Assembly (NCBI RefSeq): GCF_030646615.1
Contig: NZ_JAUSLG010000090.1
Location: 1-41,610 of the forward strand
DNA: 41,610 nucleotides
Origin: Phenylobacterium sp.
GTDB taxonomy: Bacteria; Pseudomonadota; Alphaproteobacteria; Caulobacterales; Caulobacteraceae
Direction of reading: 5' to 3'
A program made the translations under genes and the position numbers. This document shows positions 7,918 through 15,852 of this stretch, in pieces. A model generated the notes under the pieces. It did not search any database, was not told the origin of the DNA, and saw only the letters and a program-made list of their open reading frames with translations. Each line of letters starts with the position of its first letter. Position 1 is the stretch's first letter.

Positions 7918-8865
7918 ATGCGGCGACGATCAGGTGCGATCCTGGCGGCGATCGGCCTTGGCCTGGCGGGGTGCGGCGGCGAGGCCAAGACCTCGGACGG
8001 CAGCTGGCAGTCAGAGATGAAGGAAGTCCGGATGGCCGTTCGCGGGTCGGAGGACGACCCCATGATCACCCGGCGACTGACCGCCTACAAAACCTATATC
8101 GGCAAGGCCACCGGCCTGCCGGTCAAGCTCTACGAATCCTCTGACTATAACGGCACCATCCAGGCGCTCTCCAGCGGCCAGGTGGACATCGCCACCATCG
8201 CCGGCGGCGGCTACGCCAATGTGGACGCCCAGATCGGCGAACTGGCCCAGCCCATCCTCACCGTCCGCCAGGCCGAAGGGGATATCGGCTATTATTCCGG
8301 GCTGCTGGTGATGGCCTCCAGCCCCTACCGGTCGATCCAGGACCTGAAGGGCAAGACCCTCGGCTATGTGGATTTCAACTCCACGTCTGGCTACCTCTAT
8401 CCCCGCGCCATGATGCGCGAGCAGGGAATCGACCCTGACACCTTCTTTGGCCGGTCGAGCTTCGCCGGCGGTCACACCCAGGCGGTGATGGCCTTGGACA
8501 ATGGCCAGTTTGACGCCACCATCATCAATATGGGGGGCGGCGACCCCGAGCACGGCTTCACCACCGGCGCCCACTTCACCATGGCCCGTCGGGGCGTGGT
8601 GGACCTGGACGATTTCCGCATCATCTGGACCGCCGGTCCCATCCCCAACAGCGCCGTCGTGGTGCGCACCGACCGGCCGCAGCCCTTCATCGACGCCGTG
8701 CGCGGCGCCATGGCCGCCTTGCCCTATGACGATCCCGAGGTCTGGCGCGACATCGGCCAGCCCGATGGGGCGGCCTTTACCGCCGTCACCCGCGAGCACT
8801 ATGCCCCCATCATCAAGCTGCGCGCCGACGACATCGCCGCCCGCCGTAGCGGAGCGCGGCAATGA
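7918..8865 (+). CDS. phnD: Phosphonate ABC transporter substrate-binding lipoprotein PhnD
   Basis: A 315-residue secreted binding protein. The N-terminus is a lipoprotein signal with lipobox LAGC (Cys19), so it is probably membrane-tethered. The body follows PhnD: VRMAVRGSEDDP, a ligand-loop region YESSDYNGTIQALSSGQVD, then GKTLGYVDFNSTSGYLYP and PIPNSAVVVRTD. PhnD binds phosphonates such as 2-aminoethylphosphonate or methylphosphonate and passes them to the PhnE/PhnC transporter. It leads a tightly overlapping run (phnD, second phnD-like gene, phnE, phnE). The stop overlaps the next start as ATGA. Its ligand range cannot be read from sequence. Confidence 0.93.
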   Translation: MRRRSGAILAAIGLGLAGCGGEAKTSDGSWQSEMKEVRMAVRGSEDDPMITRRLTAYKTYIGKATGLPVKLYESSDYNGTIQALSSGQVDIATIAGGGYANVDAQIGELAQPILTVRQAEGDIGYYSGLLVMASSPYRSIQDLKGKTLGYVDFNSTSGYLYPRAMMREQGIDPDTFFGRSSFAGGHTQAVMALDNGQFDATIINMGGGDPEHGFTTGAHFTMARRGVVDLDDFRIIWTAGPIPNSAVVVRTDRPQPFIDAVRGAMAALPYDDPEVWRDIGQPDGAAFTAVTREHYAPIIKLRADDIAARRSGARQ

Positions 8866-9716
8866 GACGTCTGATCCTCGCCGCCACGGCGGTTCTGCTC
8901 AGCGCCGCCCAGGCCCAGACCCCGACCTTGCCCCTGCGGGTCGCCGATATTGGCCAGGCCGCCGGTCCTTGCGCGCCGTTGTCGGCCAACGCCCCGGCGG
9001 GCCAGAAGGCCTATTTCGACCTGCTGGCCGAGCGCCTGCAGACGGATGTGCTGAGCTGCCCGATGGCTGACTCTGCGGCCGCGGCCCAAGCCCTTGCGGC
9101 GGGTCAGGTCGACCTGGCGCGGCTGGACGGCGCGGTCTTCGGGCCCGTTTCTCACGAGGTGCGCAGCGTGCTCACGACCCGCGCCAAGGGGGCGCTGAAC
9201 CGCCTGCCGGTGGTGGTCTCCACGCTGAAAACCGGCCAGGCTCAGACCCTGGCTGATCTGGCGGGCGCCGGCCTGGTGTTTGGCGGCCCGATGAAGGCCA
9301 GCCTTGAGGTCCCCAAGACCGCCCTGGCCAGCTATGGCGCCGATGACGCCTTCTTCGGGGATCAGTTGGTGGCGCAGGACTATGAGACCGCTGCAGTCCA
9401 GCTGCGCAGCGGCGCGGCCCAGGCCATGGTTCTGCACGCCGGCGCCTGGCAGAAGCTGTGCCGCGGCGACCAGCCGGGCGAAGACCTGTGCGCCGATCTT
9501 CGGGTCGTCTGGCGCCAGCGCCCGGTGGCCGGCCAGGCCTGGTCGGTTCGCACCGACATGACCGACGATCGCCGGTTCCGGCTCATCGGCGTCCATGTGG
9601 CCATGCACAATGAAGCGCCGGCCGCCTTCGCCTGGGCCGCGGGCCCAGACGCCGAGGAATTCGAGCCCACCGAGGCCAAGGCGCTGATCCACCAGGGTCC
9701 GACGGTCGGGTCATGA
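8862..9716 (+). CDS. Second, divergent PhnD-like periplasmic binding protein
   Basis: A 284-residue protein with a cleavable signal peptide (residues 1-18, cut likely after AQAQ) but no lipobox. It has the layout of the PhnD/SsuA-like binding superfamily: LPLRVADIGQ, YFDLLAERLQTDV, AAAQALAAGQVDLARLDGAVFGP, and a hinge-crossing TLADLAGAGLVFGGP. It lacks the phosphonate-binding wording of PhnD. Four cysteines are present (two early, two near residue 200), which may form disulfides. It overlaps phnD (ATGA) and phnE (ATGA), so it is part of the importer operon. It may bring a second ligand class (for example phosphite, phosphate esters or a larger phosphonate) to the same transporter; this is inference. 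Confidence 0.75.
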   Translation: MRRLILAATAVLLSAAQAQTPTLPLRVADIGQAAGPCAPLSANAPAGQKAYFDLLAERLQTDVLSCPMADSAAAAQALAAGQVDLARLDGAVFGPVSHEVRSVLTTRAKGALNRLPVVVSTLKTGQAQTLADLAGAGLVFGGPMKASLEVPKTALASYGADDAFFGDQLVAQDYETAAVQLRSGAAQAMVLHAGAWQKLCRGDQPGEDLCADLRVVWRQRPVAGQAWSVRTDMTDDRRFRLIGVHVAMHNEAPAAFAWAAGPDAEEFEPTEAKALIHQGPTVGS

Positions 9717-10600
9717 ACGTGACCAACACCACCGTCGAGACCTTCGAGCGCGAACGCCGACGGATGTTGATCCGCCAGCGGACCCAGGCTGTGGTCGGCC
9801 TGGCGATCTTCTCGGCGCTGTTGCTGGTCTCGTTCCAGCGCAGCCAGTTCTTCGGCTCAGACATCGGCGGCGACCCCCTGGGGCGCATGGCCGACTTTCT
9901 CCAGCGGATGAATCCGGGGCTGCAGCCTGAGCTCCTGCTGGAGGACCGCCAGACCCGCGGCTCGCTGCATTCCTGGTTCTACGCCCTGCCGATCTGGTTG
10001 CGGGCGGCCTGGCAGACGGTGGAGATGGCGATCCTGGCCACGGCCCTGGGCTCCGTCCTGGCGCTGGGGGCCTCGTTCCTCACCGCCCAGAATCTCATGC
10101 CGTTTGCGCCGGTGCGCTTCGTGGTTCGTCGTATCCTGGAGGCGATCCGCACCCTGCCGGACCTGATCATGGCCCTGATCCTGGTGGCCGCCTTTGGGGT
10201 AGGGCCGCTGGCCGGGGTCCTGACCCTGACCATCTCGACCCTGGGGGGCCTGGGCAAGCTGTTCGCCGAGATCAACGAAGAGATCGACCCCCGTCAGCTG
10301 GAGGCCCTGCAAGCCAGCGGCGCGGGTCCGCTGAAGAAGATCCGCTACGGGGTCATGCCCCAGGTGCTGCCCAACTACGCCTCCTACGCCCTGATCCGGC
10401 TGGAGGGGAACCTGGCAGGGGCCGCGGCCCTGGGTATTGTCGGCGCCGGCGGCATCGGCCTCGAGCTGCAACGGGCCATCACCTACACCGAGTTCGACAC
10501 CTATCTGGCCATCCTGATGATCATCATCGCGATGATCTTCCTGATCGACCTCTTCTCCGAGCATGTTCGCCACCGTCTGATCGGTCTGGAGAAGGCCTGA
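9713..10600 (+). CDS. phnE: Phosphonate ABC transporter permease PhnE (first copy)
   Basis: A 295-residue inner-membrane permease. A TM near residues 23-40 is followed by a periplasmic stretch, then a BPD-type permease domain with several TMs (about 100-290). The coupling-loop EAA-like motif is seen as LEALQASGAGPLKKIRYGVMPQ, and LGIVGAGGIGLEL is the conserved PhnE/SsuC-like end. It would form the membrane channel with the second PhnE, energised by PhnC. It overlaps its neighbours by 4 bp (ATGA) at the start and by 1 bp (TGATG) at the end, a strong sign of translational coupling. Confidence 0.92.
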   Translation: MNVTNTTVETFERERRRMLIRQRTQAVVGLAIFSALLLVSFQRSQFFGSDIGGDPLGRMADFLQRMNPGLQPELLLEDRQTRGSLHSWFYALPIWLRAAWQTVEMAILATALGSVLALGASFLTAQNLMPFAPVRFVVRRILEAIRTLPDLIMALILVAAFGVGPLAGVLTLTISTLGGLGKLFAEINEEIDPRQLEALQASGAGPLKKIRYGVMPQVLPNYASYALIRLEGNLAGAAALGIVGAGGIGLELQRAITYTEFDTYLAILMIIIAMIFLIDLFSEHVRHRLIGLEKA

Positions 10601-11421
10601 TGACCCGTCCCGCCTATGATCAGGCCCTGGCCATCGCGCCGGACGCCCTTCGCGCCCCCTGGACGCGGCGGGCGCGAGACGCCGTCCTGCTGCTCCTGGC
10701 CCTGGCCGCGCTGGTCGGCATGGCTGTCGATCTGCAACTGGCGCCCGGCGCCCTGATGACCGGCTTCGGCAAGCTCGGCCGCTTCCTGGGCGAGATGTTC
10801 CCGCCCTCGTCCGGCGGCCAGTCGGAGCGCATCCTCAGGGCCCTGGCCGAGACCTTCGCCATGGCCTTTGCGGGCACGGCCATCGCCGCCGTGGTGGCCC
10901 TGCCGCTGGGCGTGATCGGCGCCAAGACGGTGGTGTCCAACGCCGCCCTGCATTTCGCCTTCCGGCGGTTCCTCGACATCTTCCGCGGGGTGCCGGCCCT
11001 GGTCTGGGCGCTGATCCTGGTCTCGGCCTTTGGATTGGGTCCCTTCGCCGGCGTGATCGCCCTGGCGCTCGCCGACATCCCCAATCTGGCCAAGCTGTTC
11101 TCCGAATCCCTGGAGAACGCCGACGCCAAGCCCCTGGAAGGGGTGCGCTCGGCCGGCGCCTCGCCCCTGGCGGTGATGCGGTTTGGCCTGGCGCCGCAGT
11201 TCGCGCCGGTGGCGACCAGCCAGACCCTGTTCTTCCTGGAAGGCAATTTCCGCAACGCCGGGGTGCTGGGCATCGTCGGGGCCGGCGGCATCGGCTTCGA
11301 GCTGGACGAGCGGATCCGCATCTTCGCCTTCGACGAAGTGGCCTTCATCATCCTGCTCTACATGATCGCCGTAGCCTGCCTCGACACCCTGTCCCGCTGG
11401 TTCCGCAACCGCCTCGCCTAG
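10600..11421 (+). CDS. phnE: Phosphonate ABC transporter permease PhnE (second copy)
   Basis: A 273-residue permease paralogous to the preceding one. It has an N-terminal TM (about 27-45), the permease domain and the coupling motif LEGVRSAGASPLAVMRFGLAPQ followed by LGIVGAGGIGFELD. Two PhnE subunits side by side are common in alphaproteobacterial phosphonate transporters, where they form a heterodimer. Its stop codon shares the palindrome CTAG (11418-11421) with the stop of the convergent PfkB kinase gene, so transcription units meet end to end here. The ATPase phnC lies beyond that kinase, about 1.05 kb away. Confidence 0.92.
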   Translation: MTRPAYDQALAIAPDALRAPWTRRARDAVLLLLALAALVGMAVDLQLAPGALMTGFGKLGRFLGEMFPPSSGGQSERILRALAETFAMAFAGTAIAAVVALPLGVIGAKTVVSNAALHFAFRRFLDIFRGVPALVWALILVSAFGLGPFAGVIALALADIPNLAKLFSESLENADAKPLEGVRSAGASPLAVMRFGLAPQFAPVATSQTLFFLEGNFRNAGVLGIVGAGGIGFELDERIRIFAFDEVAFIILLYMIAVACLDTLSRWFRNRLA

Positions 11422-12293
11422 AGGGTAAAGGGGCGGTAGGCGCCCGGGGCGGCGTCCACGGGCGCGGAACTCGCCAGACCCACGGTGACCGCCCCCCAAG
11501 CGCAGGCCTGGTCGAGCGCCTGGGTCATGCTGGCGCCGGCGCTGAGGGCTTCCAGCAGGCCGGCGGCGAAGACATCGCCTGCGCCGGTGGCGTCGACCAC
11601 ATGGACTGGCGGCGGCCGCACGGTGGTCGGGGACCCGGCGCTGTAGGCGCTCGCCCCGGCCGCGCCATGGGTGACGACGATGGCAGATAGCCGTGGGCCG
11701 AAGACAGCCCGGGCGGCCTCGAACGGGGCGGCCAGGACGCCCGGCTCAAGATCGTCGGCCGAACAGACCACCACATCGGCGGGCCCGGCATAGTTCGGCG
11801 CCGGCCAGTGGACCACCACCGGCCCACGGCTGTGGGCGGCCCAGGCGTCGGCGCCCGGGAAGGCGGCGCGCACATAGACCCCATCAGGCCGAACGCCGGG
11901 GTGATCGGCCGGCGCGGGGAGGGGCGGCAGAACAAGCCGGGCGCGGTCGAGGTCCAGACCGAGCACCAGGCGCTCGCCATCCGGCTCAATCAGAATCAGG
12001 GTGGTGCGACTTTCCCCCGGTCGGCGTCCCACCAGGGCGACATCGAGACCGGCGGCCCTGGCCAGGGCGATCGCCTGGTCGCCGCCGGCGTCGGAGGCGA
12101 CAAGACTCGCCAGCCTGACCGTGTGGCCCGCCTTCATGAGGGCCACGCCGGCATTGGCGCCTCCGCCGCCGAGGCGAGGGCCGAGGCTGGCCTCCAGGCT
12201 GCGCCCGGCCACGCGGCCGCCGCGTTCGAGGGCGTTCTCCAGCCAGACCGGACGGTCCAGGGCCAGGGCGCCGATCACCAGGAAGTCCGCCAT
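11418..12293 (-). CDS. PfkB-family carbohydrate/nucleoside kinase
   Basis: A 291-residue ribokinase-fold protein. The first signature region shows GPRLGGGGANAGVALMKAG and the second is VVDATGAGDVFAAGLL, with the catalytic Asp in GAGD. The start at 12293 (MADFLVIG) has a GGAGG seven bases upstream; the longer frame from 12347 lacks this. It would phosphorylate a sugar or nucleoside with ATP. It lies on the opposite strand inside the phosphonate import region, convergent with phnE and divergent from phnC. Its substrate is unknown. A ribose-type or nucleoside substrate would suit a pathway that consumes ATP, releases adenine and yields ribosyl phosphates, but the family is too broad to say. Confidence 0.85.
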   Translation of the reverse strand: MADFLVIGALALDRPVWLENALERGGRVAGRSLEASLGPRLGGGGANAGVALMKAGHTVRLASLVASDAGGDQAIALARAAGLDVALVGRRPGESRTTLILIEPDGERLVLGLDLDRARLVLPPLPAPADHPGVRPDGVYVRAAFPGADAWAAHSRGPVVVHWPAPNYAGPADVVVCSADDLEPGVLAAPFEAARAVFGPRLSAIVVTHGAAGASAYSAGSPTTVRPPPVHVVDATGAGDVFAAGLLEALSAGASMTQALDQACAWGAVTVGLASSAPVDAAPGAYRPFTL

Positions 12294-12402
12294 GTTGTCG
12301 CCTCCGCAGGCCACACCTAGGTCATGGCGGTGACGTGGGCGAGACACCCCGCCACGGTCCAGCCGACAAATCCCCCCTTGGTGCGCGCAGGGGTCCTGGC
12401 GG

Positions 12403-12420
12403 CCGTCACGTCGGGGTCAC
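12403..12420 (+). promoter_or_regulatory. Possible Pho box upstream of phnC
   Basis: CCGTCAC-GTCG-GGGTCAC has two 7-mers spaced by 4 bp. They match CTGTCAC at 6 and 5 of 7 positions. It ends 56 bp before the phnC start, in the 183-bp gap shared with the divergent kinase gene. If real it would let phnC, separated from phnDE by the kinase, have its own phosphate-starvation promoter. Confidence 0.45.
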
Positions 12421-12476
12421 TGGGCAGGTCTAGTCTGCAACACATCAAGAGCTTACCGCCGAACCCTGGAGGCAGG

Positions 12477-13259
12477 ATGCTGGAGCTGCGCAACGTGACC
12501 AAGCGGTTCGGGGAGGTCAGCGCCGTCGACGGCGTGTCCTTCAAGTGTGACCGCGGGGAGTTCATCGGGGTGATCGGACGCTCAGGCGCCGGGAAATCCA
12601 CCCTGTTGCGCATGATCAACCGCCTGGCCGACCCCAGTTCGGGTCAGATCCTCTGGGACGGTGAGGATGTCGGCAAGCTGAGGGGCAAGCCCCTGCGCCG
12701 CTGGCGTCGCCGCTGCGCCATGATCTTCCAGCAGTTCAATCTCTGCCCGCGGCTGGACGTGATCACCAATGTCCTGGTGGGCGTGCTGGCCGAGCGGCCG
12801 ACCGCCACCTCCCTGCTCAAGATCTTCCCCGCCGAGGACCGCGCCCGCGCCATACTCGAGCTCGATCGCCTCGACATGGCCCAGGTGGCCCTGCAACGGG
12901 CCGCGACCCTGTCGGGCGGACAGCAGCAGCGGGTGGCCATCGCCCGGGCCATGCTGCAGGAGCCCGACATGCTGCTGGCCGACGAGCCGGTGGCTTCGCT
13001 GGATCCCATCAACGCCGAGGTGGTGATGGAGGCCCTGGAGGACGTGTGCCGCGAGCGCGGCATCCCGGTGATCGTCAACCTGCACAGCCTCGACATCGCC
13101 CGGCGCTACTGCACGCGCATCATCGGCATGTCCAAGGGCAAGATCATCTATGACGGCGCGCCCTCGGGCCTGACGCCGGACGTGGTCGACAGGATTTATG
13201 GCGTGCGCACCGGCCGCGCCGGCCGCGCCTTCGCCACCCAGGCCGTGGCCGCCGCCTGA
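12477..13259 (+). CDS. phnC: Phosphonate ABC transporter ATP-binding protein PhnC
   Basis: A 260-residue ATPase. Walker A is GRSGAGKST, the signature [15 protein letters not shown], Walker [13 protein letters not shown] and the H-loop [26 protein letters not shown] in the Q-loop region is typical of PhnC. The ATG at 12477 follows GGAGGCAGG; the frame extends upstream to 12324, but that part looks non-coding. It should drive the two PhnE permeases encoded 1 kb upstream beyond a reversed kinase gene. Its stop overlaps the next start (TGATG). Confidence 0.93.
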   Translation: MLELRNVTKRFGEVSAVDGVSFKCDRGEFIGVIGRSGAGKSTLLRMINRLADPSSGQILWDGEDVGKLRGKPLRRWRRRCAMIFQQFNLCPRLDVITNVLVGVLAERPTATSLLKIFPAEDRARAILELDRLDMAQVALQRAATLSGGQQQRVAIARAMLQEPDMLLADEPVASLDPINAEVVMEALEDVCRERGIPVIVNLHSLDIARRYCTRIIGMSKGKIIYDGAPSGLTPDVVDRIYGVRTGRAGRAFATQAVAAA

Positions 13260-13951
13260 TGGGTCTGAAACTTGCCGACCGGCCCCTGGCGCCGGGTTAT
13301 CGCTATGTCGAGCGCTTCGTCCCGCCGGTTGAACCGATTGAGAAGGTTCGCGGGCCAGAACCCGCCATCAACGCCCAGGCCCAGGTGCATGACAGCATCC
13401 TTGGCCCCTGGTGCCGGGTGGGCGCGCGCACCAGCCTGTCGGAAACCGCCATGGGGGCGTTCAGCTATATCGTGAACGACTCCAGCTCGGCCTATGCCGA
13501 GATCGGCAAGTTCTGCTCGATCGCGCGCGACGTCCGGATCAATCCTGGCAATCACCCGACCTGGAAGGCCGCCCAGCACCACTTCAGCTATCGCGCCATC
13601 TCCTATGAGCTGGGCGACGAGGACGACCAGGACTTCTTCGAGTGGCGCCGCTCCCACACCGTGACCCTGGGCCACGATGTCTGGCTGGGCCATGGGGTGA
13701 CCGTGCTGCCCGGCGTCACCGTCGGCACGGGCGCGGTTGTCGGGGCCGGCGCGGTGGTGTCCAAGGATGTGGCCCCCTTCACAATCGTGGGCGGCGTGCC
13801 GTCCAAGCCGATCCGTGAGCGCTTCCCCCAGGCGGTGCAGGATGGCCTTCTCGCGATCGCCTGGTGGGACTGGGAACATGAACGCCTCGCCGACGCCCTC
13901 GACGACTTCCGCACCCTCGACGCCGACGCCTTCGTCGAAAAATACGCCTAA
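13259..13951 (+). CDS. Hexapeptide-repeat acyltransferase of phosphonate loci
   Basis: A 230-residue left-handed beta-helix protein. Hexapeptide turns are seen from about residue 36 ([20 protein letters not shown]) and again in [20 protein letters not shown] / [14 protein letters not shown], with the closing [14 protein letters not shown]. The catalytic-type His is in the NPGNHPTW region, a layout seen in xenobiotic acetyltransferases. A family with this fold recurs in C-P lyase loci. It might acetylate aminoalkylphosphonates, a job done by PhnO in E. coli, or protect an intermediate; this is inference. It overlaps phnC (TGATG) and phnN, so it is in the same operon. Confidence 0.85.
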   Translation: MGLKLADRPLAPGYRYVERFVPPVEPIEKVRGPEPAINAQAQVHDSILGPWCRVGARTSLSETAMGAFSYIVNDSSSAYAEIGKFCSIARDVRINPGNHPTWKAAQHHFSYRAISYELGDEDDQDFFEWRRSHTVTLGHDVWLGHGVTVLPGVTVGTGAVVGAGAVVSKDVAPFTIVGGVPSKPIRERFPQAVQDGLLAIAWWDWEHERLADALDDFRTLDADAFVEKYA

Positions 13952-14498
13952 GGTCGGGCTGCTGATCCTCGTGGTCGGCCCCTCCGGGGTCGGCAAGGAC
14001 ACCCTGATCGACGGGGCGAGGGCGGCCCTCGCCGACGATCCCCATGTGGTCTTTGTCCGTCGCGACATCACCCGCCCGGCCGAGGCCGGGGGCGAAGATC
14101 ATCAGCCGGTCAGCGAGGCCGAGTTTCACCGCCGCGAGGCGGCCGGCGACTACACCCTGTCCTGGCGCGCACATGGCCTGTGCTACGGCGTACCGGTCGA
14201 CATCCTCCAGGACCTGGCCATGGGGCGCCGCGTGGTGGCCAATGTGTCCCGCGGGGTCATTGACGAGGCCCGCAGCCGTCTGGGCGCCGTGCGCATCGTG
14301 TCGGTCAGCGCTGATCCGGACCAGCTCGCCGAACGCCTGCGCCAGCGCGGCCGTGAGACCGAAGCCGAGGTCACCGACCGCATCGCCCGCGCCCAGGCCT
14401 ACAGCATCGCCGGCCATGACGTGGTCGAGCTGCGCAACGATGGCTCACGAGAAGCTGGCGTCATGGCCATGGTGAGCGCCATCCTCCGGGTGGATTGA
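13878..14498 (+). CDS. phnN: Ribose 1,5-bisphosphate phosphokinase PhnN
   Basis: A P-loop kinase of the guanylate kinase fold, about 180-206 residues depending on the start. The P-loop is [10 protein letters not shown], followed by [22 protein letters not shown] and a RGRET lid region, all as in PhnN. It converts ribose 1,5-bisphosphate to PRPP with ATP, the last step of C-P lyase metabolism. The first plausible ATG is at 13878, which overlaps the acyltransferase gene by 74 bp; the conserved part begins about residue 25 (VGLLILVVG), so a later non-ATG start near the acyltransferase stop is possible. Its presence implies that some phosphodiesterase makes ribose 1,5-bisphosphate. Confidence 0.9.
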   Translation: MNASPTPSTTSAPSTPTPSSKNTPKVGLLILVVGPSGVGKDTLIDGARAALADDPHVVFVRRDITRPAEAGGEDHQPVSEAEFHRREAAGDYTLSWRAHGLCYGVPVDILQDLAMGRRVVANVSRGVIDEARSRLGAVRIVSVSADPDQLAERLRQRGRETEAEVTDRIARAQAYSIAGHDVVELRNDGSREAGVMAMVSAILRVD

Positions 14499-14563
14499 GT
14501 CTGGAGCAGCTGAGGCGATCTGCTAGGAGGGTTGGCCCTCAGTCACCTGCCTAGGAGCCGCCC

Positions 14564-15538
14564 GTGGTCGACTCGCTGGAACTGGCCCTGACCAACCTGC
14601 TGACCCCGGCCATCCTGTTCTTTCTGCTGGGTTTTGGGGCCGGCTGGTTCAAGTCCGACCTGACCGTGCCGGAAGGCGCCGCCAAGACCTTGGCCCTGGT
14701 GCTGATGCTGTCCATCGGGTTCAAGGGCGGTGTTGAGGCTGCGCGAGCTGGTCTGAGCCCGGAATTTCTCAAGGCCGCGGGTGTTGGCCTGACCCTCAGC
14801 TTCGGCATTCCCGTCATCGCCTTTGGCGTCCTCAAGATGATCAGTCGGCTGGACCGGACCACAGCAGCGGCGACGGCGGCGCACTATGGGTCAGTGTCCA
14901 TCGTCACCTTCGTGGCGGGGACAGAATTTCTGCGGGTCGGCGGCGTGCCATTCGGCGGTTACATGGTCGCCGTGGTGGCCCTGATGGAGACCCCGGCCAT
15001 CCTCTCAGCCCTCATCCTGGCCGGCGGCGGCGCAGCGGGCCGCCAGGGCTTGCGCCGCGAACTCTTCCGCGAGGTGGCGCTGAATGGGTCCGTCGTCCTG
15101 CTGATCGGCGCCTTCCTCGTCGGCCTGCTCAGCGGTGACGCCGGCATGGCCAAGATGGAGGTCTTTGTCGGTCCCGTTTTTCAGGGGGTGCTGGTTCTCT
15201 TCCTGTTGGATATGGGGCTGGTGGCGGCGAGGCGGCTTAGCGCTGCGCGCTCGCTCACCCTGCCGCTCGTGGCGTTTGCGATCCTCATGCCGCTGGCGTC
15301 TTCGGCCCTGTCGCTCGGCCTGTCCCTGGCTCTTGGCCTGTCGCCGGGCAATGCCGCAGTCCTCGCCATCTTGGCGGCAAGCGCTTCTTATATCGCCGTG
15401 CCGGCCGCCATGCGGATCGCCCTGCCGGACGCTGACCCGGGCGTCTATCTGACCCTGTCCCTGGCCGTGACATTCCCGTTCAATCTGGTCTTTGGCATTC
15501 CCCTCTATACGGCGGCCGCCGCCGCCCTCATCGGGTGA
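14564..15538 (+). CDS. SbtA-family sodium-dependent bicarbonate-type permease
   Basis: A 324-residue protein with about ten hydrophobic segments in two inverted halves. LTPAILFFLLGFGAGW at the N-terminus, AAHYGSVSIVTFVAG in the middle and ASASYIAVPAAMRIALP near the C-terminus are hallmark stretches of the SbtA family. Characterised cyanobacterial members import bicarbonate with sodium; the substrate of proteobacterial ones is often unknown. The GTG start follows TAGGAG by 6-7 bases. The gene is 65 bp after phnN and overlaps a PII-like gene, matching the SbtA-SbtB pairing. A small hairpin (GAGGG-TTGG-CCCTC, 14527-14540) lies in the 65-bp gap. Confidence 0.85.
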   Translation: MVDSLELALTNLLTPAILFFLLGFGAGWFKSDLTVPEGAAKTLALVLMLSIGFKGGVEAARAGLSPEFLKAAGVGLTLSFGIPVIAFGVLKMISRLDRTTAAATAAHYGSVSIVTFVAGTEFLRVGGVPFGGYMVAVVALMETPAILSALILAGGGAAGRQGLRRELFREVALNGSVVLLIGAFLVGLLSGDAGMAKMEVFVGPVFQGVLVLFLLDMGLVAARRLSAARSLTLPLVAFAILMPLASSALSLGLSLALGLSPGNAAVLAILAASASYIAVPAAMRIALPDADPGVYLTLSLAVTFPFNLVFGIPLYTAAAAALIG

Positions 15539-15543
15539 GATCC

Positions 15544-15852
15544 ATGCAGCTGTCGCACCGCAAGAAGCTGGAAATCATCGTCGAGGCGCCGGTGTTGCGG
15601 CGTGTCGAAGCCTTCCTCGCCGAGGCGGGGGTGCGGGGCTGGACCGTGCTGCCCAGCTTGGCCGGCGCCGGCGACAGCGGCGAATGGCGCAGCGGGGACT
15701 TCACGCCTGGCCAGGAAAAGCGCCTGATCTTTGCGCTCGTGACCGCCGAGGTGGCCGATCGCGTCCTGGCCCGTCTGGCTGACTTCTTCGCCGACTATCC
15801 CGGCGTCGTGGCCGTGTCTGACGTGGAGGTCATGCGCGGCGAGAAATTCTAG
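15544..15852 (+). CDS. PII-like signalling protein paired with the SbtA permease
   Basis: A 102-residue protein of PII-like ferredoxin fold. LEIIVEAPVLRRVEAFLAEAG, then a short T-loop region (LAGAGDSGEWRSGDF), then the second beta-alpha-beta unit ending SDVEVMRGEKF. Size and position after SbtA fit SbtB-like regulators, which bind adenine nucleotides or cAMP and gate the permease. ATG at 15544 is chosen behind GGTGAG; a GTG at 15535 that overlaps the SbtA stop (GTGA) is also possible. Its stop shares CTAG (15849-15852) with the stop of the convergent DUF1045 gene. The nucleotide ligand cannot be predicted. Confidence 0.8.
   Translation: MQLSHRKKLEIIVEAPVLRRVEAFLAEAGVRGWTVLPSLAGAGDSGEWRSGDFTPGQEKRLIFALVTAEVADRVLARLADFFADYPGVVAVSDVEVMRGEKF

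Noticed and set aside
13737..13877. N-terminal extension of phnN inside the acyltransferase gene
   Set aside because: The extension overlaps the conserved end of the acyltransferase in another frame, and the conserved PhnN sequence begins later.
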